Shown in pieces: positions 15,744-26,041 of a DNA stretch of 64,000 nucleotides. This DNA is from an uncultured Bacteroidales bacterium (GTDB lineage: Bacteria > Bacteroidota > Bacteroidia > Bacteroidales > UBA932). A program made the translations under genes and the position numbers. The DNA lies in assembly GCA_945487035.1 (NCBI GenBank), contig CALYTI010000001.1, forward strand, positions 1 to 64,000, in the 5' to 3' direction. The notes under the pieces were generated by a model that saw only the letters and a program-made list of their open reading frames with translations, was not told the DNA's origin and searched no databases. Numbering within the stretch: the first letter of the stretch is position 1; the number at the start of each line of letters is the position of its first letter.

Positions 15744-16498
15744 TTGATTTTCAATATAATTCCAGATTCACCAGGACGCGCGCCGCAGCCCTTCAGAATC
15801 AGCGGATACTCTCCGGCAGCGGCTGAGCCGGCATCAAGCTCCAGCACTATCCGGCCCTTATCCCCCGGCTGCAGCACCTTCGGATTGCAGCTCATCTTCA
15901 CGGGGAAAGGCAGGAAGGCAGTATCGCACGACAGCTTCATAGGCTTGCCGGATGCATTGTAACAGCGTATGACCACAGTTTCAGAGCTGCGCGATATCTC
16001 CACAGAGCTGCGCGAAAGCAGCAGATGTCCGCATCGTACCGGGTACCCGACCTCAGGATTGCTGCTCCAGGCGACATCCGCATTCACCGTCAGCACTGCC
16101 GCAGGAAGGTCCTCGCTCGCTGCAGTATAGACCGAAAGGCGCCGGCTGAACTTGCCCGGATGTCCCTTCGGGTCATATACGGCACGGATTTCAGTACTCT
16201 CACCGGGCCCCAATTTCAAAAAACCGGCATCGGAAGGAGCCTCTACGCTTAGGCAGGAGCAGCTCGATGCGACCCTTGTCACATACACAGTCCGGCTTGA
16301 CTCATTGCGCATAGCAAATACCACGCTCACGGGCTGTGAATCCTCGCTCAGCTCCGGAAGAGTCACTTCCCTGCTGTCAAAACTGAGCGCCGCGGCATCC
16401 CCGCTGAGCTGCAGTTCCAGCTTCTCGCGGGGCACTATCCGTATCTGAGCGGAAAGCGCCACACAAGAAAACAGCATCACCAGGCCGAACTTCCTCAC
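15740..16498 (-). CDS. DUF1573-family exported protein, 252 aa
   Basis: Contains two immunoglobulin-like DUF1573-type units. The first has the usual VTRVASSCSCLSVE hallmark and the GxSxEIxxxYDPKGHPGKFSRRLSV strands. Such proteins are periplasmic or surface beta-sandwich proteins of unknown function, abundant in Bacteroidota. The start shown is GTG 16498 (RKFGLVMLFSCVALSAQ signal peptide), 10 nt past the stop of the protease gene. An ATG at 16534 would overlap that gene by 26 nt and add an odd N-terminus. It is cotranscribed with the S8 protease and lipocalin-like genes. Confidence 0.75.
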   Translation of the reverse strand: MRKFGLVMLFSCVALSAQIRIVPREKLELQLSGDAAALSFDSREVTLPELSEDSQPVSVVFAMRNESSRTVYVTRVASSCSCLSVEAPSDAGFLKLGPGESTEIRAVYDPKGHPGKFSRRLSVYTAASEDLPAAVLTVNADVAWSSNPEVGYPVRCGHLLLSRSSVEISRSSETVVIRCYNASGKPMKLSCDTAFLPFPVKMSCNPKVLQPGDKGRIVLELDAGSAAAGEYPLILKGCGARPGESGIILKIK

Positions 16499-16508
16499 AA
16501 TCAAAATT

Positions 16509-18521
16509 TTACAACCACCCTCCTGCAGGGCCATCGTTTCTCACGGTAATCACAAAATCGCAGGTCTTGCCGTCCGCCGTTATCGAAGCTGCGCTCTGGC
16601 CCTGCACAAGGCCTTTCACCACAAGCTTTCCGCCCTCCACCTTAGCCTCGGCAACGGAAGTGTCCGCAACCTTGACAACAGCCTCTGCCGGACGGTCGAA
16701 ATAGAGCGAAAGCTCAAGGGAGGTCTGCGAGCCGGCGCTCACCAGCACATTAGGGAAAGTCATAGGTGTACCGGCGCCGGCGATAGCATCGAGGAAAGCC
16801 TTGGCATTCACCTGTCCGCTGCCCATCTTGCCCTTGTACTTGTTCAAGTCAAACGAGCTGTAATGGTTCAGCCCCAGGTCAACCACATATTTGTAATAAT
16901 ATTTCGGCTCGTCCGTATTCCAGTACTGCTCCACAGGCGTAGCGCTCGCGTAGAGCAGGTCTATCACCTCGCTTGCCTTGAAATGGCGATGCAACTTTGC
17001 GGCATACGAAAGGCCCAGAGCCACAACGCCCGAAACGTGAGGACAGGCCATCGAGGTTCCCTCCATATAGCCATAACCCAGCGGGGTCACATTGTACGGC
17101 AGCGTGGAAAGCACGCAACCCAGTGCACCGCGGTTCGCCCCGTCGCCATATTCCCAATAATAGTCCTGGTCCCCGCCCGGAGCGGAAATGGTAGTGCCCG
17201 GACCATAGTTCGTATAAACCGCAGGAGTGTAGTCAGCCGCAGTAGCCGCAACGGACACGAAATCCCCGTACGCACCCGGATAGCCGGCCATACCCGCCGA
17301 TTCATTGCCTCCGGCAAATATTGCGATGCCGCCTTCGATCACGCCGTCAGGCGAGCCTGCATTATGGATAAAATAGTCCAGAGCTTTGCGCTCCAGAGCA
17401 TTGTCCGTCATCCACTGCTCGTCGTTAGTGTACATAGGCTGCCAGTCGTATGCATTCGCAGCACCGGAGGTATAACCCCAGCTGCACTGCAGAATCACTG
17501 CACCGTTGTCGGCTGCATATTTGATGGCACGCACCTCGTCGAGCACCGTACCGCTCTTCACTCCGGAGAATATCTGGCAGCTCATAATGCGTACGCCCTT
17601 CTGAGACCCGTTTCCGCCGGCAATGGAACTGATTCCCTGGCCGTTGTTGTTGACGGCGGCAATCACACCCGCAACGTGGCAGCCGTGACCGCTGTCATTC
17701 ACATCCGAAGTGGAAATAATCGGAGTATTGAGGGCAAAATTGTAGCCATACACATCTCCCGCATAGCCGTTGCCGTCATTATCCTCGCGGGAACGCCATA
17801 TCTCGTCCTCATTGACCCACATAGCATCCTTGAGGTCAGGATGGGTGTAATCCACACCCTCGTCGAGCACGGCTACGATAATGGAAGGGTCGCCTGTACA
17901 AAGCTCCCAGGCCTCCTTCACTCCGACATCAGCCCCGGCGGTGAATTTCTCGGCACCGAGCGTTCCGTCATTGACCAGATGCCACTGATAGGCAAGTCCG
18001 GCATCATTGAAATACCCGGATGCGGCGCCGGCCTTCGTGCGCAGCTGCTCGGGGTCGAAAGGAACGGACTTGCCGCTGTAGGCCTTCTTGAGACGGCGGT
18101 TGCAGTTCACTGCGCTCACCTCTCCGAGGCGCGAGAGTTCGGCATATATCCTCTCCATAGGAGCATCCTCGTCAAAACATACCCTGTACCACAGGTGTAG
18201 ACCCTCCTTGCGGGAAGTCTCCTCGGTGCGGCTGTCAACGGGGAAAACCCTCTCGATGCTGTACTTGCCTGCAATGGCAAGAACCTCCTCCACAGAAGGA
18301 ATAGCGCAGCAGGCAAGGGCATTCGCAGGGCCGCTCTTCGTGAGCCCGGCATTATCGAGGATACCGGCAACGCTCTCGTCGAAGCGCACCAGCACCTCTC
18401 CCCTGACGACATCCTCTCCGAAATCCGGCAGCTGAGGCTCCTGCACGCTCACGAACTCTTCCTTCGGGGTGCAGGCCACAATTGAAAGGGCTGCAAGTAT
18501 TGCTATACTTATCTTCTTCAT
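16509..18521 (-). CDS. Subtilisin-like (S8) lipoprotein protease, 670 aa
   Basis: Complete S8 catalytic triad: Asp220 in VAVLDEGVDYTHPDL, His279 in DSGHGCHVAG, Ser490 in GTSMACPHVSG, plus oxyanion Asn406 in GGNES. The lipobox Cys is residue 17. A propeptide-like region (about 36-145, GEVLVRFDES onward) precedes the catalytic domain, and a short beta domain (about 585-665) follows. The lipid anchor and operon context suggest a cell-surface or periplasmic endoprotease that cuts proteins into fragments for the SusCD pair. It ends 10 nt before the likely start of the DUF1573 gene. No key residue is missing. Confidence 0.9.
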   Translation of the reverse strand: MKKISIAILAALSIVACTPKEEFVSVQEPQLPDFGEDVVRGEVLVRFDESVAGILDNAGLTKSGPANALACCAIPSVEEVLAIAGKYSIERVFPVDSRTEETSRKEGLHLWYRVCFDEDAPMERIYAELSRLGEVSAVNCNRRLKKAYSGKSVPFDPEQLRTKAGAASGYFNDAGLAYQWHLVNDGTLGAEKFTAGADVGVKEAWELCTGDPSIIVAVLDEGVDYTHPDLKDAMWVNEDEIWRSREDNDGNGYAGDVYGYNFALNTPIISTSDVNDSGHGCHVAGVIAAVNNNGQGISSIAGGNGSQKGVRIMSCQIFSGVKSGTVLDEVRAIKYAADNGAVILQCSWGYTSGAANAYDWQPMYTNDEQWMTDNALERKALDYFIHNAGSPDGVIEGGIAIFAGGNESAGMAGYPGAYGDFVSVAATAADYTPAVYTNYGPGTTISAPGGDQDYYWEYGDGANRGALGCVLSTLPYNVTPLGYGYMEGTSMACPHVSGVVALGLSYAAKLHRHFKASEVIDLLYASATPVEQYWNTDEPKYYYKYVVDLGLNHYSSFDLNKYKGKMGSGQVNAKAFLDAIAGAGTPMTFPNVLVSAGSQTSLELSLYFDRPAEAVVKVADTSVAEAKVEGGKLVVKGLVQGQSAASITADGKTCDFVITVRNDGPAGGWL

Positions 18522-18523
18522 AC

Positions 18524-20179
18524 CTATTCAGTCGTATTGTTCTTCGGATTGTACCTCTTGTTGACGTACTCCGCATAGTAATAATCCAGGTTTGCAGGCG
18601 CATTGGTGAACCCGCAGGCATTGCCCTGAGCGTCTCTTCCGTCCTGAGGGAATACCAGTGCATCCGGCACCCAAAGGTCAAGGCAAGGATGGTAGAGCAG
18701 CCAGTCCGGCAGCTCACCGCTCAGCTTGTTCAGGTTCATAGTGAGCAGTTTGGTGTTCGGCAGAACCTTAGGAAGGCCGATAATGCGCGCAGGCAGAGTA
18801 TCGCAGGCATTCACCTCCTCAGCCGTCCAGCGAGGGAACGAAGGATCATCCTCAAGGTCAGGAATCGTACCCTGCAGATAGTTCACCGAGAATACGAGGG
18901 TATCCAGCTCGCTCCAGCGCAGGAACCTCTTCGGGAATCCCCTGCTGCCGTCCTCGTAAGTGTCGGATTCGTTTATGAGACCTCCCAGATTGTCCTTGGT
19001 GGCAAGAGTCAGATCAGAGAAGGTATAACGCATATTGGCGTTCATAATCAGGCTGTGCAGCTTAGGGAAGTTCTCCCGACAAAGGATGGAAGGCACCTCG
19101 GTAAAGTTATTGCCGGAAATATCAAGAAATTCCAAATCTTTGAGATTTGTCAGTTCGTCCGGCAGGGACACAAGACCGTAGGCGCTGATTCCCAGCCTCT
19201 TGAGCTGGGTCAGCTTGCAGATATGCTCACCCGGGTCAAGGTCCTTGAGGAAGGTATTGGTATTGCCAAAGAAGGTAAGTTCCTCAGCAGCAGTAAGATA
19301 CTGCACCTGGAAAGGCAGGCCCTCCTTGGTGTCGAAAAGGTAGAACTTGGCTGAGCGCACCCTTCCCTTGTTCGGGCCGGACTTCCATACGGTCACACCG
19401 TTCCAGAATTCCATTCTCTCGGAAGTGTCGTAAGTTGCCATACAGTTGAGCACCCTGCTGATTGCAATCAGGGCAAGGGAATCGCCCTTGACTCCGATTT
19501 CTATGGTCTCAGCTGCATCCTGGCTGACTTTCAGGATATTGTCTCCAACAGCAGTAATCCCGCTCTCGACAGGCTTAATGTCAATCTGCACATCACGCGG
19601 ACTCTGGTTATAGTTCATTTCCCAATCGAAACGCAATTTCACCTTGCGTGGGCGAGCTCCCCTGTCAAGGACCAGCTCAGGCATCTTGCAGGAAATCCAC
19701 TTGCGGTCTTCAGAAGGAATCTCGACGCTGAACGGCACATTTGCCTCAACCTCGGTTTCGAAATACCGCTGCCCGTACGGTGCAAAGTTGGCAAGGCTGA
19801 ATTCGGTCTCGGATGCATCAATCCTGTATTCGAAGCCTTTCTGGCTGACCTTGATATCCTTTCTCTCGCCTGTTGACAGGAGTTCCACCCTGATAATGCC
19901 TTCCCTTGGAGTGAAACTCAGGGAGGAATCCACCATCACGGTGCAATCGGCAGAGCTGTTTCCGTTTGCAGGGCTCACGGTAAGCCAAGGCTCCTGAGTC
20001 CTAACGACCCAAGCCTGAGCGGACTCAAGCCTGAAAGGCACCGCTCCGCCTACTGCATCCACTTCTATCGAATCCCTGTCGAGCCCGAAAGAAGGCACAG
20101 GGTCTTCCACGCAGGAAACTGAAGCCAAGCCCAGCAGTGCAAGCGCTGCAAATCCGTATATACTGTTCTTATTCATCAT
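18524..20179 (-). CDS. BACON/leucine-rich-repeat lipoprotein, 551 aa
   Basis: Lipobox Cys at residue 23 (LGLASVSC). Residues about 35-115 are a BACON domain (AWVVRTQEPWLTVSPANG, ending in DIKVSQKG), a beta-sandwich that binds carbohydrate or mucin. From about 270 on there are leucine-rich repeats (LTQLKRLGISAYGLVSLPDEL, LKDLEFLDISGNNFTEVP), a protein-binding fold. Start ATG 20179 shares its A with the preceding stop (TGATG), so translation is coupled. Likely surface-exposed receptor or adhesin of the SusCD operon; ligand unknown. It sits directly upstream of the protease. Confidence 0.8.
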   Translation of the reverse strand: MMNKNSIYGFAALALLGLASVSCVEDPVPSFGLDRDSIEVDAVGGAVPFRLESAQAWVVRTQEPWLTVSPANGNSSADCTVMVDSSLSFTPREGIIRVELLSTGERKDIKVSQKGFEYRIDASETEFSLANFAPYGQRYFETEVEANVPFSVEIPSEDRKWISCKMPELVLDRGARPRKVKLRFDWEMNYNQSPRDVQIDIKPVESGITAVGDNILKVSQDAAETIEIGVKGDSLALIAISRVLNCMATYDTSERMEFWNGVTVWKSGPNKGRVRSAKFYLFDTKEGLPFQVQYLTAAEELTFFGNTNTFLKDLDPGEHICKLTQLKRLGISAYGLVSLPDELTNLKDLEFLDISGNNFTEVPSILCRENFPKLHSLIMNANMRYTFSDLTLATKDNLGGLINESDTYEDGSRGFPKRFLRWSELDTLVFSVNYLQGTIPDLEDDPSFPRWTAEEVNACDTLPARIIGLPKVLPNTKLLTMNLNKLSGELPDWLLYHPCLDLWVPDALVFPQDGRDAQGNACGFTNAPANLDYYYAEYVNKRYNPKNNTTE

Positions 20180-22782
20180 CAATCGAGTTCTATGTATTCA
20201 CAATTGCGTATCTCCTGGCTCTTGTCATAAATCAGATAATAAACCCTGTTGGCATAGGCAGCGCAGATATCGCTGGCATCAAAAACTATGTTAGGGTTGT
20301 CGCTGATATCCAGGAAATAAATCAACGTGGAAATGGTGTCATCTACCTTACCCAGGTCGTTTGAGCCCAGGTACAGGCCCCTGAGGCCCTTGTGCTTATA
20401 GATCCCGGTCGGCCATTCGCTGAGGCAGCGGTTGCCCTGCGCATCCCGCTGTGCCCGCACTCCGTAAACCGTCAGGTTGGCGCAGTCCAGAGGACCGAAC
20501 GGGAATTTCGGCAGACGGTTGTAGGATAGGTCAACTCCGTAGAGATAAGGGACATTGGTAGCAATGAGTTCGTCGGAAACCGAAGTCAGATGGTTGTACG
20601 AAAGGTCCAGAGACTGTATGTTCACCACCTTGTCTCCGACAAAGCAGCCCTTCTCGAATCCCTCCAGAGAGCATCCCCTGAGGGCAAAATTGCTGATAAT
20701 CGAACCTGACTGCGCGAAAGCTGCCGGGAATTCGGTGAGCTCCGCGTTGTTGTTCAGGGTAAGAGTCGTCACATTCAGGCCCTTGTAACCGTTGCCGGCA
20801 TTCTGTACGCCTGAAATGTGGTTGAAGGAGAAATCCACCGAGCCCATAATGAAGATGGACTTGGAAGAGAATATGTCAGGAAGCTCTGTAAAGAGGTTGT
20901 TGCTGACACTGAAGGTCTCGATATCATCCATCCTGCAGAAAATGCCGTTCTCATCCACAGGGAAGGAAGAAAGTTTGTTGTTGTTCAGATAGAACTGAAC
21001 CGGGCCTACCTCGGCACCGAAAGGAGCCGTAATAGTCTCTATACGGTTATAGGAAAGGTCGAGAAGCCCGATTTTCTTCATACGGGAAATGGCCTCACCG
21101 TCAAGAGTCTGCATATTTCCCTTGTTCAGGTAGATAATCTGAATCAGCTCTGCAGCAGGGCCTTTGGAGATAAGGTCTATAATCTTCTCCGGCTCGCCGT
21201 CGAGCATCTGAGGATTGGCGCCCATATTGAGGACCTCAAGTCGAGGAAGGCTTCCGAGCACCTCAGGACAGGTCTTCATCTTCGGGCAGTTGTAAATCTC
21301 AAGCTCAAGCAGGGACTCCAGAGAGGACATCTCCTGCGGAAGAGTTTCGATTTCGCCATTGGCAATGTAAAGCCTTTCGAGCTTTTTGAGTTTGCCTATT
21401 TCGGCAGGAAGGCTTCGCAGGCCGTTGCACATTTTGCCCGGAACCATATCCATAGGAGTGACCGCATTCTCCATAGCCAAAATCTCCGCTTCGGTATAAC
21501 GGTCGTAGAGAGCAATCTCCGGGATGCTGATTGAATGCTCCTTAAGAGCCCTTGCCACAGGCTCCGAGAGCTGACGGGCAGGATGCAGCATAGAAAGGAA
21601 CTCCTTATGCCTCTCAAAACGGTCCGCGCTGCTGCCGCTGCGGTCCATAGTAGGGTCATACTCCACTATGTTCAGGTCGTTGTGCGAGCCAAGATAGAGT
21701 TCGACGAGTTCGGTAAGCTGACCGATTTCCGGGGAAAGGTCACCCCGGAAACCGAAGTCGCTTATGTTGATGAGGGCTACGCGTCCGTTGCCGTGCAACT
21801 GTACTCCGGGCTGGTCTCCCCAAAGGTCCGGAGACTTGTTGAAATCCCAGTTGGCTCCGCGCGGCCAGTCTTCTCCAAAATAATACCAGTTCTCTCCGTC
21901 CAGGGACTCCCAAATGGCCTTGAGGGCAAGATAGTCCTTGAGATATTCGGCAGCCTCGTTCAAAGTCACAGGCACTTCCACCTCAAGGCTCTCGTTGTCA
22001 GCGAGCTCGAAGGAGGTCTCCTGCAGAGGGGACGCGAGTTCGAGCAGCTTGCCGTCAGAGTCATAGAGCGTATAGTTCTCTACGACATAGCGGCCGGCCC
22101 GCAGGCTGACAAGCGAATCGCAGCTCAGGCTTGAGGTCTGGTAGCCGTCCTCCACCTCGTCCTTGTCGTAGAAATGGATGGAGAACTCCGTTTTCAGGCC
22201 CTTTACTGCAGTACGGACGCCGGTGACGCTGTTTTTCAGACTCAGGTCCGCCTTCGCAATTTCGTCGAAGGTGTATTCCCTTGATGCGGCCTTGGTACCG
22301 GACCGGAAATACTTGCTGAAGCTGAAACGCACCTTGCCTCTCGGAGTGACTTCGGCAACGAGGTCGTGAACGGTAAGACCGCCCTCGACCACATCGAACT
22401 CACCCATAGCACCGCCTTTATATACCTCATTGTCAAGCTTGTCGAAGACAGTGTAGGCCATCACCGCGTAATGTCCTGCAAGGAGCTTGAGCTTTGAGCT
22501 GCGCACACCGTATTCTGCGGCCTCGCTGCCGGAGCTTGAAAGGGTGAGGGTCTGGCTTATCTGTACGTCGCCGTACTTGAGCATAACCATCACCTTCGAA
22601 GCATCGGCAAGGTAATCGAGGCCGGAAGCCTTGGTGTAGGAGGCTTCCTTATAGACTTTGAACTGGATGTAGCCGTAGCCGCTGTCCCTCAGGTCCGGAG
22701 CACTCTCGCGGGCACAGGAGACGGACAGCGCCGCCACAGCCAAAGCCAGAAAAGCAGATTTGAATATCTTGGAGAAAAACAT
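20179..22782 (-). CDS. DUF4458/leucine-rich-repeat lipoprotein, 867 aa
   Basis: Lipobox Cys at residue 23. Residues about 30-250 look like a DUF4458-type beta region (GYIQFKVYKEASYTKASGLD at its start). Residues about 320-840 are leucine-rich repeats in several blocks (LPAEIGKLKKLERLYIANGEIETLP, IQSLDLSYNHLTSV). It resembles the 551-aa neighbour in its LRR style, and the pair is probably a duplication that has since diverged. Large surface lipoprotein with a ligand-binding role inferred; no enzyme motif. It begins 9 nt after the BACON-type gene upstream. Confidence 0.8.
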   Translation of the reverse strand: MFFSKIFKSAFLALAVAALSVSCARESAPDLRDSGYGYIQFKVYKEASYTKASGLDYLADASKVMVMLKYGDVQISQTLTLSSSGSEAAEYGVRSSKLKLLAGHYAVMAYTVFDKLDNEVYKGGAMGEFDVVEGGLTVHDLVAEVTPRGKVRFSFSKYFRSGTKAASREYTFDEIAKADLSLKNSVTGVRTAVKGLKTEFSIHFYDKDEVEDGYQTSSLSCDSLVSLRAGRYVVENYTLYDSDGKLLELASPLQETSFELADNESLEVEVPVTLNEAAEYLKDYLALKAIWESLDGENWYYFGEDWPRGANWDFNKSPDLWGDQPGVQLHGNGRVALINISDFGFRGDLSPEIGQLTELVELYLGSHNDLNIVEYDPTMDRSGSSADRFERHKEFLSMLHPARQLSEPVARALKEHSISIPEIALYDRYTEAEILAMENAVTPMDMVPGKMCNGLRSLPAEIGKLKKLERLYIANGEIETLPQEMSSLESLLELEIYNCPKMKTCPEVLGSLPRLEVLNMGANPQMLDGEPEKIIDLISKGPAAELIQIIYLNKGNMQTLDGEAISRMKKIGLLDLSYNRIETITAPFGAEVGPVQFYLNNNKLSSFPVDENGIFCRMDDIETFSVSNNLFTELPDIFSSKSIFIMGSVDFSFNHISGVQNAGNGYKGLNVTTLTLNNNAELTEFPAAFAQSGSIISNFALRGCSLEGFEKGCFVGDKVVNIQSLDLSYNHLTSVSDELIATNVPYLYGVDLSYNRLPKFPFGPLDCANLTVYGVRAQRDAQGNRCLSEWPTGIYKHKGLRGLYLGSNDLGKVDDTISTLIYFLDISDNPNIVFDASDICAAYANRVYYLIYDKSQEIRNCEYIELD

Positions 22783-22791
22783 TATCGATTG

Positions 22792-25101
22792 CTAGTTAAT
22801 TTCAGCTGTACAAACAAGGACGCAGAGAGGCATACCCATCTGGTCCATCCATACGAACCAGTCGGACTCGCCTGCCTGACTCATATTGACATACATCTGC
22901 TTTGTACCTTCCATCTCATAGGAAAGCCAGTAGTTCTCATCCACCGGATAGTTGTTCCAGGCTGCCTGTCCGAAAGGCTCTCCCGGCACATTGAGCACAG
23001 CCATCTGAGGCTCGCCGGTATATTTGAGCTCATAGACGGAGCTTGCCTGAAGGCCATAGTGCTCACCCAGTATGGTTGAAAGCAGATTTCCGCTGTAAGG
23101 TGCGATAGTTGCGTTCTGCACATAATCAGGATATGCGAAGCTTATCGGAGCACTCTCGCCCGGAGTATAGGTAAAGAGAACAGCCAGGTAGTTGACCCAG
23201 TTGATATCCTTGAGTACTACAAGCCAGGTGGTCGTCTCGGTGATGCCGTTGCTTACATAGCAGGTGAAGGTATTGTCCATACCTCCCTCAAGATAGAGAT
23301 TGTCGTCGCTGCTGATAGAACCGCTTTCCATATCAAGCAGATAGATGCTTACCTGAGATGGAGTCTTTGCAAGCTTGATAACTGCATTCTTTGCATTTAC
23401 ATTGACATCATATACATCAGTAACTCCGTACTCGGAAGAAATGAAGCTGTAAAGGTCTCCGCTTGTGAGTTTCTCTGCAGTACCGTAATCGCCTTCCAGA
23501 GTAAGAGCCTCACCGTCTCCTCCTGCCATCTCAACATCAACCTTGAAGTTTACGACTGCAATGTAATTGCCTTCAGCATCGAGCAGGGCAACAAAGCACT
23601 CAGGAACCAGCTCTGAATCGGCAGCTCCGACCCTCTCATATACAGAGAGGTCATAGTTCACCTTGAAAGCGCCTCCGTCTTTCCTTACCCAGGTCTCAGC
23701 CCAGAATGTCTGCTCCTCGCCTACAGGCTCAAGGTCGTAATTCAGAACTTGTGCCGCAGCAATAGGAACACTTGAAAGAATCTGGGTCTCGGACCACTCC
23801 TCGTGGGTATAGACAAGCTCATAGAACTGGTCGGTATCGAATTCGTACTTGAGCCAGGAATCGCTGAGGAAGGTCAGTTTGGCCTCATAAGTGTCATACT
23901 CAGGGTCAATCATCAGCACACCCTCTCCCCCGACAGGACCTGCCTCGGCCCCGAGCTGGGAAACGCGTCCGAGAAGATAAGGCTGAACCTCTTCCTTGAA
24001 CGGGCATCCGTCTTCGCTGACGCAAAGATCGGCAGCTGAAAGGGATGCAAGGGAAGCCGGAAGAACGAGCACATCGGCAGCTCTTGCCTCTGACTTGTTG
24101 GCATCCACTGTAAGCATCCAGGTCTCAGTCTTGAGATAACCCTCGCCTGAAGTGGACATCTTCTCAAGATGTACCCAATCGGCAAAATCCCGATCGTGCC
24201 ACTCTCCGTCAAAGCCCAAAGCCCTGATTGCATAGCCATCGGCAGCAAGAACGGTAATTATAGAGCCGCCGTCAGTAAACTCGGTAGAAGCCTTTACCTG
24301 ACCCTCCGCATTGAATTCGAGAGTAGTTGTGTGGCGGAACTCAACCCTGTCGGCAAAAGCGTCAATAGCGATATCAAACTTTTCGTAGGTATCATTTGCG
24401 GAAGCATCCACAAACTTGATTTCAGCAACTGCGCCTGCTGCAACTGCCTCGCTCAGCACTGCGGTAAGCACAATCTCAGTGTCTCCGGCCTTGCCCTCGG
24501 TCACATCGCATACAACCCAGTCAGGAGTTGAAACGCTCCAGTCATAGTTGGTCTGGACCTTTACAGGAAGCGTATATTCCACCTCTTCAGGGAATGAGAT
24601 GAACTTGAGCTGAGTTCCTTCAGGTACATCATTGTAAACATACTTTCCGTCAACTTTGCGGAAAGCGGTCTCGAAAGCCTCGGCTACCTTGACTGCAAGT
24701 GTCCTGTTTATCTTCAGACGGTCAATCTCGGCAATCTTCCGAGTTTGTCCTCCCATCGTGAGATTGACGATGCACTTGCGGTTGTTGTCGAGTTCCTCCT
24801 CATCGGAGAACTGTACAGTCACAGTGTGCTCACCGGCCTCTCCGCTCACCTTGGACTCGTGAGTGCCGTTGTCGTCAATCCAGAAATAATTCAGCACTCC
24901 GTCGCCTTCGATTTCAATTGACCAATCGAGGTTGGCGGTAAACGGAATCTCCACAGACTCACCGGCGAGAACCGTCTTCTGAAGCACTTCAGAAGGGAAT
25001 TCCGGCTCCGGGTCAGCAGGAGTTTCCGGCTTAACGCAGCCTGCAGCCAGCAGGAAAAGACCTGCGGAAAGGGCTGCAAATTTGAATAAATTGTTCTTCA
25101 T
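22792..25101 (-). CDS. Large lipoprotein with BACON-like N-terminus, 769 aa
   Basis: Lipobox Cys at residue 22 followed by a Pro/Glu linker. Residues about 38-130 resemble a BACON domain (VEIPFTANLDWSIEIEGDG). A second similar unit follows at about 160-250 (LPVKVQTNYDWSVSTPDWVV). The C-terminal 500 residues are beta-rich and unrecognised, perhaps DUF5003-like. Surface-exposed accessory protein of the SusCD system, in the position where other such operons encode a surface glycan- or peptide-binding lipoprotein. Separated by 32 nt from the preceding gene. No catalytic motif seen. Confidence 0.75.
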   Translation of the reverse strand: MKNNLFKFAALSAGLFLLAAGCVKPETPADPEPEFPSEVLQKTVLAGESVEIPFTANLDWSIEIEGDGVLNYFWIDDNGTHESKVSGEAGEHTVTVQFSDEEELDNNRKCIVNLTMGGQTRKIAEIDRLKINRTLAVKVAEAFETAFRKVDGKYVYNDVPEGTQLKFISFPEEVEYTLPVKVQTNYDWSVSTPDWVVCDVTEGKAGDTEIVLTAVLSEAVAAGAVAEIKFVDASANDTYEKFDIAIDAFADRVEFRHTTTLEFNAEGQVKASTEFTDGGSIITVLAADGYAIRALGFDGEWHDRDFADWVHLEKMSTSGEGYLKTETWMLTVDANKSEARAADVLVLPASLASLSAADLCVSEDGCPFKEEVQPYLLGRVSQLGAEAGPVGGEGVLMIDPEYDTYEAKLTFLSDSWLKYEFDTDQFYELVYTHEEWSETQILSSVPIAAAQVLNYDLEPVGEEQTFWAETWVRKDGGAFKVNYDLSVYERVGAADSELVPECFVALLDAEGNYIAVVNFKVDVEMAGGDGEALTLEGDYGTAEKLTSGDLYSFISSEYGVTDVYDVNVNAKNAVIKLAKTPSQVSIYLLDMESGSISSDDNLYLEGGMDNTFTCYVSNGITETTTWLVVLKDINWVNYLAVLFTYTPGESAPISFAYPDYVQNATIAPYSGNLLSTILGEHYGLQASSVYELKYTGEPQMAVLNVPGEPFGQAAWNNYPVDENYWLSYEMEGTKQMYVNMSQAGESDWFVWMDQMGMPLCVLVCTAEIN

Positions 25102-25133
25102 CTGTGTAAAATATTAATATAACATACTACTAA

Positions 25134-26039
25134 CTAATGAGCCATTCCTTCATTTATCAGGCGCTGTGCCTCCTCATCGCTCACCCACTCCATCACAGTG
25201 TAGAAATTGCCCACATTACCAATGGAGGTATTCAGATTGCGCACATACATTGTGGTCCACACAAAGAGGTAGTTGCCGCAAGGATAAAAATAAGACTCTG
25301 CCATCTGACTGCTCTTCACCAGTATCCTGTCGTCTCCGTGAGTCATTCCGAAGAACGAGCCCTCGTCGCTCATAACCTGGTCTTCAGGTACGCTGACCAT
25401 AGGACTCAGAGGGTCGGAATCATCGAATACCATTTCGATGTCATAACCGGAAAGCATCCAGTTTTCGCAGATGATGGTATTCTTCTTCGAAGGATGGAGC
25501 CTTGTGTGCACCAGTCTCTGGTATGAACCGTAAGGATTGTAGGTCTGCAGGAAGGTGGACGAAAGCACGCACCATCCGGTAAAGCCGCTGATATCGAACG
25601 GACAGCTCTTCATCAGCTCTACCTTTGTCGTGCGACCTACATAAGGCATCTCAAGCGCGTCCGGCATCACAAGGCTCAGGGTGAAGCTGAGAGATTCGGA
25701 GGGACCTATATTGTCATAAATCCCGTGCACCTTCACATCCGAGCGCAGCTCGCCTGCCTTGATGGTTATGGTATTGGATTCAAGCCGATAGTGGACGGTC
25801 TCAATCGCGGTACTGCCCTTGTCGATGATTTCGACGCCGAAGGTACGGTCATAATTGCGGGCAACCGTAGAGACAACGGGGATGCTGATGTACTCCACAT
25901 CCTGCTGTACGGCATAGACCCTGGCGGTGTCGGCAAACATAACATATTCGGCATCATCGTAGGTAGTGTAGTGCTCCCTGCAGGATGATGCAAATACGGC
26001 AATGAGGCCGGCAATAAGTATATATTTTGTTTTCATCAT
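25134..26039 (-). CDS. DUF4843-like lipoprotein, 301 aa
   Basis: Lipobox Cys at residue 20 (AVFASSC). Residues about 25-140 resemble the DUF4843/calx-beta-like unit that follows SusD in many operons (EYVMFADTARVYAV, ETVHYRLESNTITIKAGE). The C-terminal half is a separate beta-rich domain (DISGFTGWCVLSSTFLQTYNPYGSY) close to DUF4984 in layout. Likely a surface-exposed accessory that sits on the SusCD complex. Begins 2 nt after the SusD stop. The family names are from recollection and should be checked by profile search. Confidence 0.7.
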   Translation of the reverse strand: MMKTKYILIAGLIAVFASSCREHYTTYDDAEYVMFADTARVYAVQQDVEYISIPVVSTVARNYDRTFGVEIIDKGSTAIETVHYRLESNTITIKAGELRSDVKVHGIYDNIGPSESLSFTLSLVMPDALEMPYVGRTTKVELMKSCPFDISGFTGWCVLSSTFLQTYNPYGSYQRLVHTRLHPSKKNTIICENWMLSGYDIEMVFDDSDPLSPMVSVPEDQVMSDEGSFFGMTHGDDRILVKSSQMAESYFYPCGNYLFVWTTMYVRNLNTSIGNVGNFYTVMEWVSDEEAQRLINEGMAH

Positions 26040-26041
26040 TC

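Noticed and set aside
16863..18200. 445-codon open frame on the plus strand
   Set aside because: Antisense of the S8 protease gene; no motif, unlike the minus-strand frame with a complete catalytic triad.
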